A stretch of DNA of 9,197 nucleotides from an uncultured Halieaceae bacterium (GTDB lineage: Bacteria > Pseudomonadota > Gammaproteobacteria > Pseudomonadales > Halieaceae): the NCBI GenBank assembly GCA_913063005.1, contig CAJXZI010000061.1, positions 1 through 9,197 of the forward strand. The letters run 5' to 3'. The stretch's first letter is position 1. Each line of letters begins with the position of its first letter. Under the pieces are notes generated by a model, which had not been told where the DNA came from, ran no database searches, and saw nothing but the letters and a program-made list of their open reading frames with translations. Positions 1-6,196 of this stretch are shown here, piece after piece. A program made the position numbers and the translations under genes.

Positions 1-36
1 CTCAAAGTGGTCTTGATTCACCCGCTTACTACTCAT
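1..36 (-). CDS. Start of an unidentified ORF, 12 codons visible (possible transposase)
   Basis: An ATG at 36-34 on the minus strand opens MSSKRVNQDHFE and then leaves the window, still open. The basic, polar start is compatible with many transposases, but twelve residues are too few to assign a family. There is no strong Shine-Dalgarno; the 20 bases before the ATG hold only weak purine runs. The supporting evidence is its place in AT-rich foreign-looking DNA, about 55 bases downstream of a TATAAT box, right beside the rplY break. It could be a chance frame. Confidence 0.25.
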   Translation of the reverse strand, partial: MSSKRVNQDHFE

Positions 37-91
37 GTTATCTACTATGATAAGTGATACAGAGGTTGAACATTTTCTTGTTTGAAGTTAC

Positions 92-97
92 ATTATA
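92..97 (-). promoter_or_regulatory. Candidate -10 box (TATAAT) inside the foreign segment
   Basis: The minus strand reads TATAAT, a perfect sigma-70 -10 hexamer. It sits about 20 bases inside the rplY junction and about 55 bases upstream of the ATG at 36. No convincing -35 box lies 16-18 bases upstream; the nearest candidates are poor. In AT-rich DNA a chance match is quite possible. Confidence 0.3.
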
Positions 98-101
98 AGA
101 A

Positions 102-473
102 CTATTTTGCTCTGTATACACAACTCTCTTCGTTGACAAAGTGAAGTGGGACGTTAACTTTGATCGCCTTATTTGCCTCGATGCGCATGAAGTCGGCATG
201 CATCGGGAAATCTTTAGCGGGGTGACGCTGAAGTGCTTTCAGAATCGCTTTTTCTCTTTTGCCATCGTAAGCAACTTCGATAACCGCTGAGTAAAAAGCT
301 TCTTTTTCAAGATGCTTTTCAAAATCCTTGCGGATTAGCGATAAGCTAACAGGGGCGTTGTCGCCTCCATAAATGATGGCGGGTACTTTCGCTTCGAGTC
401 GGCGAAGGCGGCGGCTCGCACCTTTCCCTTCATCGCTACGAAGCTCGGCTTCTACTACAAAAGTGTCAGACAT
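102..473 (-). CDS. rplY: 50S ribosomal protein L25 (CTC type), 3' end lost at a junction
   Basis: This is the 5S rRNA-binding ribosomal protein L25 in its two-domain CTC (general stress) form. Residues 1 to about 92 form the complete N-terminal L25 domain, recognisable from the GKGASRRLRR region, PAIIYGG and HADFMRIEA. The CTC-type C-terminal beta domain begins (VNVPLHFVNEESC), then homology stops near residue 119. It is followed by the unrelated YRAK and a TAG stop at 104-102. Family members of this type are usually about 200 residues, so some 80 are missing. The start ATG (473-471) has a good AAGGAG Shine-Dalgarno about 7 bases upstream. It follows prs after 70 bp. The truncated 123-residue product would still hold the domain that alone makes up E. 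coli L25 (94 residues), so it may function. In Pseudomonas pth follows; here that neighbour is cut off. Confidence 0.9.
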   Translation of the reverse strand: MSDTFVVEAELRSDEGKGASRRLRRLEAKVPAIIYGGDNAPVSLSLIRKDFEKHLEKEAFYSAVIEVAYDGKREKAILKALQRHPAKDFPMHADFMRIEANKAIKVNVPLHFVNEESCVYRAK

Positions 474-490
474 GGTCTGTCTCCTTTGAC

Positions 491-525
491 AAAAACACCC
501 TCAAACCTGCGACCAGTTGGAGGGT
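491..525 (-). terminator. Hairpin plus T-run between prs and rplY (terminator or attenuator)
   Basis: On the minus strand ACCCTC pairs with GAGGGT, then one C/T mismatch, then AAC with GTT, around a 9-base loop. It is followed within two bases by five T residues. This is the shape of a modest intrinsic terminator. It lies between the prs stop and the rplY ribosome-binding site, only about 4 bases before that site, so no promoter fits between them. Either rplY is read by partial read-through or the hairpin is regulatory. Termination has not been measured. Confidence 0.5.
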
Positions 526-543
526 GGGTGGGTTAACACTGTT

Positions 544-1494
544 TTATGCGTCAAACAGTGCGCTAATGGATTCTTCGTTGCTCACTCGACGAATCGATTC
601 TGCGAGCAAATCCGCGAGGGTTAGCTGGCGGATTTTTGGGATGCTTCTTGCTTCAGCGCTTAGAGGAATGGTGTCTGTAACAACCAATTCATCGAGCTTC
701 GAGTTGCGTACGTTTTCCAGCGCCTTGCCAGACAGTACGGCGTGCGTGCAGTAGGCGACCACTTTTTTCGCGCCACGCTCTTTGAGCGCATTGGCGGCAG
801 AGCAAAGGGTCCCCGCGGTATCCACCATGTCATCGACCATGATGGCGGTGCGGCCTTCCACGTCGCCGATAAGGTTCATGACTTCGGACTCATTAGCCCT
901 CGGTCGACGTTTGTCGATAATGGCGAGGTCAGCATCATCGAGCTGCTTGGCGATTGCACGGGCGCGAACCACGCCGCCGATATCAGGCGATACCACGACG
1001 ACGTCTTTATACTTGCTGGCGACAATATCGTCGTTGAGGATGGGTGACGCGTAGACGTTATCTACGGGGCAAGTAAAGAAGCCCTGAATCTGCTCAGCGT
1101 GAAGATCTACCGTGAGTACGCGGTCGACACCGACGCTAACCATCATATCGGCGACAACCTTGGCTGAGATAGGAACGCGAGACGATCTAACGCGTCGGTC
1201 CTGTCGGGCGTAGCCGAAGTAGGGCACAACGGCAGTAATGCGGCCTGCCGATGCACGACGTAGAGCGTCGATGGTGAGCAGCAGTTCCATCAGGTTGTCA
1301 TTCGTTGGCTCACAGGTGCTCTGTAGTACAAAAACATCCTTACCGCGAACGTTCTCGTTGAGTTCAATAGTAATCTCGCCGTCGGAGAACTTCCCAACCT
1401 TGGCGCTACCCAGTTCCAGGTATAGGCGGCTTGCCACCTTCTTGGCTAGGTCGGGATTCGAATTGCCCGTGAAGACCATCATTTTCGAAGACAT
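544..1494 (-). CDS. prs: Ribose-phosphate pyrophosphokinase (PRPP synthetase)
   Basis: This cytosolic enzyme transfers pyrophosphate from ATP to ribose 5-phosphate. The product, PRPP, feeds nucleotide, histidine, tryptophan and NAD synthesis. The 316-residue product is full length for the class I bacterial family. Visible motifs are FSDGE (37-41), the ATP-loop region GYARQDRR (94-101), the metal-binding DLHAEQIQGFF (130-140), SPDIGG (169-174) and the ribose-phosphate loop DDMVDTAGT (221-229). The C-terminus ends in the typical RRVSNEESISALF. I chose the ATG at 1494 over the in-frame ATG at 1503. An AGGA lies 8 bases before 1494, overlaps the upstream ATG, and homologues begin with MSKMMVFTG. 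It starts 24 bp after tRNA-Gln and is probably co-transcribed with it. Nothing is unusual in the protein. Confidence 0.97.
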   Translation of the reverse strand: MSSKMMVFTGNSNPDLAKKVASRLYLELGSAKVGKFSDGEITIELNENVRGKDVFVLQSTCEPTNDNLMELLLTIDALRRASAGRITAVVPYFGYARQDRRVRSSRVPISAKVVADMMVSVGVDRVLTVDLHAEQIQGFFTCPVDNVYASPILNDDIVASKYKDVVVVSPDIGGVVRARAIAKQLDDADLAIIDKRRPRANESEVMNLIGDVEGRTAIMVDDMVDTAGTLCSAANALKERGAKKVVAYCTHAVLSGKALENVRNSKLDELVVTDTIPLSAEARSIPKIRQLTLADLLAESIRRVSNEESISALFDA

Positions 1495-1518
1495 GCGGGG
1501 CATCCTGCGAGTAGAAAA

Positions 1519-1593
1519 TGGCTGGGGCGGGAGGATTCGAACCTCCGAATGGCGGGATCAAAACCCGCTGCCTTGCCGCTTGGCGACGCCCCA
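1519..1593 (-). tRNA. tRNA-Gln, anticodon TTG
   Basis: A 75-base cloverleaf on the minus strand. The 7-bp acceptor stem TGGGGCG/CGCCCCA is perfect, beginning with the U-A pair typical of tRNA-Gln, with discriminator G and an encoded CCA. The anticodon stem GCGGG/CCCGC encloses the loop TTTTGAT, giving TTG, which reads CAA (and CAG by wobble). The T arm GGAGG-TTCGAAT-CCTCC is canonical. It sits 17 bp after the ispE stop and 24 bp before the prs start, all on one strand with no visible terminator, so it is probably cut out of a polycistronic transcript. A tRNA-Gln occupies the same place in Pseudomonas. Confidence 0.97.
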
Positions 1594-1610
1594 ATAATTT
1601 GTACATGCTA

Positions 1611-2432
1611 CTACATTGAGTAGCGGTTAATTCCCTCTGCGACGAACGCCTTAAACTGGCCTGCGGCATCACCGGCTACTCGCTCGGCTACTTCGCGCTC
1701 GTCAAAAGCGGCAAACACACAGGCACCGCTTCCGGTCATCATCGCGGAGCCTCGTGTCGACAACCATTTTAAGGCTGCTTTGACTGGTTCGTAACGCGCC
1801 TCAACCACTGGCTGCAGGTCGTTGCGTACCGCCCCGTCGAAAAAGGCCGACACTGTAATTGGCGGAGTATTGCGTGTCAATTCTGGAGCGGTGAAGATTT
1901 CCTGTGTTGAGACATGACAATTGGGGTAAATAATTACATACCAACGATTTGGAAGCTCAATCGGTGTCAGCTTCTCACCAATACCTTCGCCCCAGGCCGA
2001 CTGCCCGCGCACAAATACAGGCACGTCAGCTCCTAACGCTGCACCCATATTGGCCATCTCATCAACGTCATATCCCAGCTCTAAAAGCTTGTTGAGCGCG
2101 AGCATTGTGACCGCTGCATTGGAGCTCCCGCCGCCAAGACCACCGCCCATTGGGATGATCTTGTTGACGGTTACCGATACACCCATATCGCTGGGTAGGG
2201 ACAGGAGGTTTGCAGCGCGGATAATAAGGTTGTCGGCAGGGTTGACGCCGTTGAGATCAGAGGTGAGGTGAATACCCGGTCTGTCGTTCAATTCAAATCT
2301 AAGCGTGTCTCCCCAGTTGAGCAGTTGGAAGACGGTCTGTAACTCGTGGTATCCGTTAGCTTGCCGCCCGGTCACATGAAGAAACAAATTCAGTTTCGCG
2401 GGGCTGAGTACTTCAAGGACGTGATTAGGCAT
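1611..2432 (-). CDS. ispE: 4-(cytidine 5'-diphospho)-2-C-methyl-D-erythritol kinase
   Basis: This GHMP-family kinase carries out the ATP-dependent 2-phosphorylation of CDP-methylerythritol in the MEP pathway, which makes isoprenoid precursors. The 273-residue protein is close to the E. coli length (283). It opens with the substrate-site SPAKLNLFLHV (Lys13) and NGYHELQTV. It has the glycine-rich ATP loop PMGGGLGGGSSNAA (94-107), the catalytic Asp136 in GADVPVF, and the C-terminal GHMP motif MMTGSGACVFAAF. The ATG at 2432 lies inside the end of lolB, with an 8-bp overlap. A GGGAG about 10 bases upstream is a plausible ribosome-binding site, and the overlap implies translational coupling. tRNA-Gln follows 17 bp after the stop. 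Confidence 0.96.
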   Translation of the reverse strand: MPNHVLEVLSPAKLNLFLHVTGRQANGYHELQTVFQLLNWGDTLRFELNDRPGIHLTSDLNGVNPADNLIIRAANLLSLPSDMGVSVTVNKIIPMGGGLGGGSSNAAVTMLALNKLLELGYDVDEMANMGAALGADVPVFVRGQSAWGEGIGEKLTPIELPNRWYVIIYPNCHVSTQEIFTAPELTRNTPPITVSAFFDGAVRNDLQPVVEARYEPVKAALKWLSTRGSAMMTGSGACVFAAFDEREVAERVAGDAAGQFKAFVAEGINRYSM

Positions 2433-2964
2433 TTGTGCTCAGCTCCCAACGGCTGATGACCACCTTGACCCGGATATCAGGGGATTTCAGTCGGATAACA
2501 CGTGGCACATTGCGACCACCCACCAACTGCCACGCAGTCACTTCGCTGCTTATAGCTGCAGCGTTGGTCGTTTCCCCGGTCAATGCTCTTGCAAGGTCTC
2601 GAGGGGATATTAACGTTAGGGCGCGCAGATCGCCCTCAAGCTGTTGAATCTGGAGTGGTTTGAGAGATTCGTCACCCAATCGTTCGAGCAATAGTCCGTC
2701 ACGTTCATGGAGCACCAGTTGCCTAATACCGAGACTGTCTCCTAGGGTAATGATGTCATCCGCTCCCAAGTTATGTTCCCAAGTGAAGCGCAGTGACTGC
2801 TTAGCGTCTTGCGCCGTTACCAATAATTTTCCTTTGGCCGTCCAGGGCTGTGATACCGATACTTGAGACTGAACCGAGACAGTCTCCGTCGTGGTGATGC
2901 TCGGTTGATGCGAACAGCCGGTCATGGCAAGCGCCGTGAGCAGAGTGATCATGAGCGTCCGCAT
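2425..2964 (-). CDS. lolB: Outer-membrane lipoprotein receptor LolB
   Basis: LolB receives lipoproteins from periplasmic LolA and inserts them into the inner leaflet of the outer membrane; it is itself a lipoprotein. The 179-residue precursor has a short basic start, a hydrophobic segment and a lipobox-like ALAMTGC ending at Cys17. Met at -3 is less usual than Leu. The mature part shows family features: PWTAKGKL near the start, a F-x-W strand, SPRDLARALTG in the middle and a C-terminal IRLK...VVISRWEL strand. It is shorter than E. coli LolB (207) but the elements are in order. The start has AAGGA about 5 bases upstream and comes 12 bp after the TPR gene; its end overlaps ispE. Sequence conservation in LolB is low, so synteny (lolB-ispE-prs) carries much of the call. 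Confidence 0.88.
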   Translation of the reverse strand: MRTLMITLLTALAMTGCSHQPSITTTETVSVQSQVSVSQPWTAKGKLLVTAQDAKQSLRFTWEHNLGADDIITLGDSLGIRQLVLHERDGLLLERLGDESLKPLQIQQLEGDLRALTLISPRDLARALTGETTNAAAISSEVTAWQLVGGRNVPRVIRLKSPDIRVKVVISRWELSTNA

Positions 2965-2976
2965 GTCGTCCTTGCC

Positions 2977-4710
2977 TTACTTGGGCAGCGGTATTGCGAG
3001 TCGCGTCGCAGTATCGATTAGCAATGGATTGTCCGGCGATGTTTTCAACTGCGCTGTCATCAAATCGCGCGCCTCAATTTCACGGCCCACGGACCACAAA
3101 AGCTCGATTAAATGAGCGGCAACTTCAGGGTCTGGGTACTGTTGGTATGCTTCTTTGAGTAATACTTCGGCTTGCCGATTCTTTCCCAGCTTGAAATAAA
3201 CCCACCCCAAGCTATCGATGATCGCCGGATTTCTAGGATCTTTTGCAATAGCCGCTTCGAGGAGTTCGGCGGCCTCAGTAAAACGCTCCGTGTTATTCGT
3301 TAATGCGTAGCCGAGTGCATTTAGGGCGCCTGCATCTTCAGGCGTGAGTTCAAGGACACTTCGGTAGTCACTCTCTGCTTCGTCGAAGCGGCCCGCCCTC
3401 TCCAGCAAGTTGGCTCGCGCGTATAGCATGCGGGTTGAATTGGGCACTGCCTCTACACCGAGCGAAAGTACATCGATCGCTTGAGATGCATCTATCGAAG
3501 TCAGTGATTCCGCATGGAAGATAAAGTTGATTTCACGCGCATCGGGGTATTTCTCGCGATGCCCTTCAAAAAAGACAGTAATTGCAGTTGCAGATCCTTC
3601 ATCCACAAGCATCGCACTTGCCTCGCGCAGAGCTGTGGTGAGATGAGGCGAGGGACCCACTTGTTTGAAAGATTCCAGCGCGCCCGATCTATCACTCAAA
3701 CGACTCAAGGCGATCCCACGGTATAAGTGCGCTTCGTTGAGGCGCTGCTTCATCGAAATGATGCGATCGAGAATGACCAGTGCCGCCGCGGGTTGGTCGA
3801 GCTCAAGATCAAGGAGTGCCGCTCCCATCGAGTAATCGGTATTTTCAGGCGCTATCTCCACTAGGGCATCAAACTGCTCCTTAGCTTCAGTCAGTCGCTG
3901 TTTGCCCATCAGGAAGCGAGCATATTGATAACGTAAAAGCGGACTGTTGGTGGCCTCAATAGCCTCGAGAAGATAGTCGAACGCTATGCTTTCATCGGTG
4001 CGTAATCGTATCTCTGTGATAAGCAGCGTGCCGCGCTCGTGATAAGGCTCGAGAGAGAACAGTTCTTGTAGGGCTCGATCTGCCTCTTCGATCTTTCCTT
4101 CGCGCCATGCAAGTAATGCCTGAGCAAAAACGGTGCGAGGCTCGTTCGGGTAGGTGTCATTCAGGTCGGTAATCAAGCCTCTAATCAGCGTTTGAGTTTC
4201 ACTAGGCTGGTCTTTAAAGCCATTCAATAGCGCAGCGGGGTTGATGTCAGAAGAGGAGGTAAATGCGCGTTTGGCGTAGGGTAACGCCCCCACAATGTCT
4301 CCGCGCTCTATTAACAGCGCCGCCGCAAAGGTGGCTGCTGCACCATCCTCGGGGGACAAGTCGGATACCCGCTTCGCCATGGTTAGCGTTGCCTCAGTGT
4401 CGCGCAAAAACTGCGCTAATTGCAGAGCGCGACGCGCTATGTCTGGGTCTGCTATGGCGAGGCTAGCTGCCTGTAGCTTTTCTAAACCAACCTTCAGGTT
4501 CCTTGCACGGATCGCGAACTCGGCTTCTAGGAGTTGGCGAAGCTGCGCACTGGGCATGTCCGCGTATGGCCGAGCAGGGCTCTCTGTAGCAACGTTTGAC
4601 TCCACCTCCTCAGGTGATACGACGCTGTCGGAGATCGAGGTATTGTCGTTGGGCGCAGTCGCACACCCCGCCAGGGTGACAAATAAGGCGATGAAGAAAG
4701 GCTTGATCAT
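2977..4710 (-). CDS. lbcA: TPR-repeat outer-membrane lipoprotein, LbcA-like
   Basis: This is a tetratricopeptide-repeat lipoprotein in the position of PA4667. That protein, LbcA, is an outer-membrane lipoprotein that binds the periplasmic protease CtpA and presents cell-wall hydrolases to it for degradation. The precursor starts with a lipoprotein signal, MIKPFFIALFVTLAGC, with a standard LAGC lipobox and Cys16. The rest is helical repeats. The clearest TPRs run from about residue 426 to 545, with signatures such as NALGYAL...A-ELLEAAI and DSLGWVYFKLGKNRQAEVLL. Its 577 residues fit the family. The frame stays open to a TTG at 4791, but that would put 27 odd residues before the signal; ATG 4716 (two codons earlier) is the alternative start. 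No strong Shine-Dalgarno precedes any of them. It heads the leftward operon. The CtpA link comes from the family and was not seen here. Confidence 0.82.
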   Translation of the reverse strand: MIKPFFIALFVTLAGCATAPNDNTSISDSVVSPEEVESNVATESPARPYADMPSAQLRQLLEAEFAIRARNLKVGLEKLQAASLAIADPDIARRALQLAQFLRDTEATLTMAKRVSDLSPEDGAAATFAAALLIERGDIVGALPYAKRAFTSSSDINPAALLNGFKDQPSETQTLIRGLITDLNDTYPNEPRTVFAQALLAWREGKIEEADRALQELFSLEPYHERGTLLITEIRLRTDESIAFDYLLEAIEATNSPLLRYQYARFLMGKQRLTEAKEQFDALVEIAPENTDYSMGAALLDLELDQPAAALVILDRIISMKQRLNEAHLYRGIALSRLSDRSGALESFKQVGPSPHLTTALREASAMLVDEGSATAITVFFEGHREKYPDAREINFIFHAESLTSIDASQAIDVLSLGVEAVPNSTRMLYARANLLERAGRFDEAESDYRSVLELTPEDAGALNALGYALTNNTERFTEAAELLEAAIAKDPRNPAIIDSLGWVYFKLGKNRQAEVLLKEAYQQYPDPEVAAHLIELLWSVGREIEARDLMTAQLKTSPDNPLLIDTATRLAIPLPK

Positions 4711-4777
4711 TTGCATGAGTGTAATAATGACATACCCGACGAATTCGGCACATGCCCGCATGTCAGCTAATTTCTCT

Positions 4778-4785
4778 GTTATAGT
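4778..4785. promoter_or_regulatory. Candidate overlapping divergent -10 boxes between the TPR gene and hemA
   Basis: The plus strand reads TATAGT at 4780-4785, about 30 bases before the hemA ATG. The minus strand reads TATAAC at 4783-4778, about 60 bases before the TPR lipoprotein start. Both are fair sigma-70 -10 hexamers and they share the same four base pairs. No good -35 match is visible at 16-18 bases for either direction. The two units must start somewhere in this short AT-rich gap, so it is the likeliest promoter region, but the exact boxes are a guess. Confidence 0.35.
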
Positions 4786-4816
4786 GAACAAAAAATGTAT
4801 CCTTTAGTTTACATAT

Positions 4817-6124
4817 ATGACGTCAAAAGTAATTGTCATTGGGGTTAACCACGACTCAGCGCCTGTCGATGTGCGCGAGCGAGTGGCGTTTGCGCCTGAG
4901 GTAGTCCCCGAGGCAATTTCCGATTTAATTTCTTCCACGCAGCTTGAAGAAGGCGTGATTCTTAGTACCTGTAACCGCACGGAAATCTATGGCTGGTTTT
5001 CACAGGAAGATCAAGCCGAGGCTGCGGGTGAGGGCGTCGTTCAGTGGTTATCCAAGTTCCATGGCTTGCGTGGCGAAGATCTGGCCACCTGTACCTATCG
5101 AAGTTACGGACTGCCGGCACTGACGCATCTGGTGCGTGTCGCTGCAGGATTGAACTCAATGGTATTGGGTGAGCCTCAAATTCTTGGGCAGATTAAGTCG
5201 GCTTTCGCGGTCTCTCAGGAGAGCGGCGGCATCGGTGACGCTTTGGGTAAGCTGTTTCCTGAAGCGTTCCGCCTGGCTAAGCGTGTCCGCACTGATACTG
5301 CCATCGGCGAAAACCCTGTATCTGTCGCATATGCGGCAGTTGATCTGGCAGGGCGAATATTTTCGGATCTCGGTAACCGAACAGCCTTGTTACTCGGTGC
5401 GGGCGAAACCATAGAACTTGTGGCAAGGCATCTGAACGAAGCGGGCCTTGGCAAACTCATCGTGGCAAACCGAACACTGAAGCGTGCTGAGACTCTCGCT
5501 GAGCAATTCAATGCCGAAGCTATATTGCTCGCCGACGTCACGGAGCGACTGCCAAGCGCGGACATCGTGATTAGCTCAACGGCAAGCCAATTGCCAATCT
5601 TGGGTAAAGGTGCGGTAGAGGAGGCGATAAAGGCGCGCCGTTTCAGACCCGCCCTGCTCATTGACCTGGCCGTTCCGCGAGACATCGAGCCTCAAGTTGC
5701 CTCATTGTCAGATGTCTACCTCTACACCGTGGACGATCTACGCGATGTCGTTGAGGAGAACGTGCGGCTGCGTAGCCATGAGGCCAACAAGGCAGACAAA
5801 ATTGTGGAAGAGGGTGTTGTCGAGGTTGAAGCCTCATGGCACCTTCGTGCGTCTTCCGATGTGGTGCGAAACTATCGCGACTCGGCTATGGCGATTCAGC
5901 AAGCTGAATTGGCGCGTGCACTGAAGGCACTGGAGAGCGGAAAGCCTGCTGAGGAGGTCGTTACTCGACTGTCGCGGGACCTCACTAATAAACTCATCCA
6001 CGCACCGACAGCCGGACTAAAACAGATCGCAAAAGAGGGTGATCGTGTTAATGTCACGCGTGCAGCAGAGTTGCTGGGCGTGTCGCCTTCGATTCCTTCA
6101 GACGGTTCGTCGACACTACAGTAG
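4817..6124 (+). CDS. hemA: Glutamyl-tRNA reductase
   Basis: This enzyme reduces glutamyl-tRNA(Glu) with NADPH to glutamate-1-semialdehyde, the first committed step of tetrapyrrole synthesis by the C5 pathway. The 435-residue protein has the N-terminal GINH-type start (IGVNHDSAPVDVRERVAF). The catalytic Cys52 is in STCNRTEIY and His104 is in ALTHLVRVAAGLNSMVLGEPQILGQ. A Rossmann NADPH domain follows, with LLLGAGET (191-198) and VANRT. The C-terminal dimerisation helix region ends with LTNKLIHAPT. It is slightly longer than E. coli HemA (418). I chose the ATG at 4817 because it aligns with the family start, but no Shine-Dalgarno is visible before it. It leads the rightward unit, with prfA 72 bp downstream, as in many gammaproteobacteria. 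Confidence 0.96.
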   Translation: MTSKVIVIGVNHDSAPVDVRERVAFAPEVVPEAISDLISSTQLEEGVILSTCNRTEIYGWFSQEDQAEAAGEGVVQWLSKFHGLRGEDLATCTYRSYGLPALTHLVRVAAGLNSMVLGEPQILGQIKSAFAVSQESGGIGDALGKLFPEAFRLAKRVRTDTAIGENPVSVAYAAVDLAGRIFSDLGNRTALLLGAGETIELVARHLNEAGLGKLIVANRTLKRAETLAEQFNAEAILLADVTERLPSADIVISSTASQLPILGKGAVEEAIKARRFRPALLIDLAVPRDIEPQVASLSDVYLYTVDDLRDVVEENVRLRSHEANKADKIVEEGVVEVEASWHLRASSDVVRNYRDSAMAIQQAELARALKALESGKPAEEVVTRLSRDLTNKLIHAPTAGLKQIAKEGDRVNVTRAAELLGVSPSIPSDGSSTLQ

Positions 6125-6196
6125 GTCTACCGCTTTAAATAATTTCGACTCATCGCGCAGGGACATCATACCCGCGTCCGATAAAGGCCCTTAACT

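Larger units (their letters stand above)
1..118 (-). mobile_element. Probable terminal fragment of an inserted element, cut by the window edge
   Basis: This stretch replaces the second half of rplY. By eye it is only about one-third GC, against roughly half in the neighbouring genes, and it does not continue the L25 protein. On the minus strand, reading away from rplY, it shows a perfect TATAAT box and then an ATG that opens a frame running off the window. That layout of element end, short leader and promoter, then ORF suits the left end of an insertion sequence. I see no complete terminal inverted repeat and no target duplication, because only one end is present, so the family cannot be named. 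A chimeric assembly join or a genomic rearrangement would look the same. Confidence 0.4.

Noticed and set aside
1495..1503. Upstream ATG of prs at 1503
   Set aside because: This ATG overlaps the AGGA that serves the ATG at 1494, and homologues begin at the later Met.
4711..4791. Upstream extension of the TPR lipoprotein to a TTG start at 4791
   Set aside because: It would place 27 non-signal-like residues before a good lipoprotein signal and would start within the probable promoter.
5215..5685. 156-codon minus-strand frame inside hemA
   Set aside because: It is low-complexity Ser/Arg/Ala-rich and antisense to well-conserved HemA sequence, so it is a shadow frame.
6125..6196. Possible promoter (TCGACA near 6110, TAAATA near 6137) and small palindrome GTAGGTCTAC between hemA and prfA
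   Set aside because: The spacer between the boxes is about 20 bases, too long for a normal sigma-70 promoter, and the palindrome leaves no loop.
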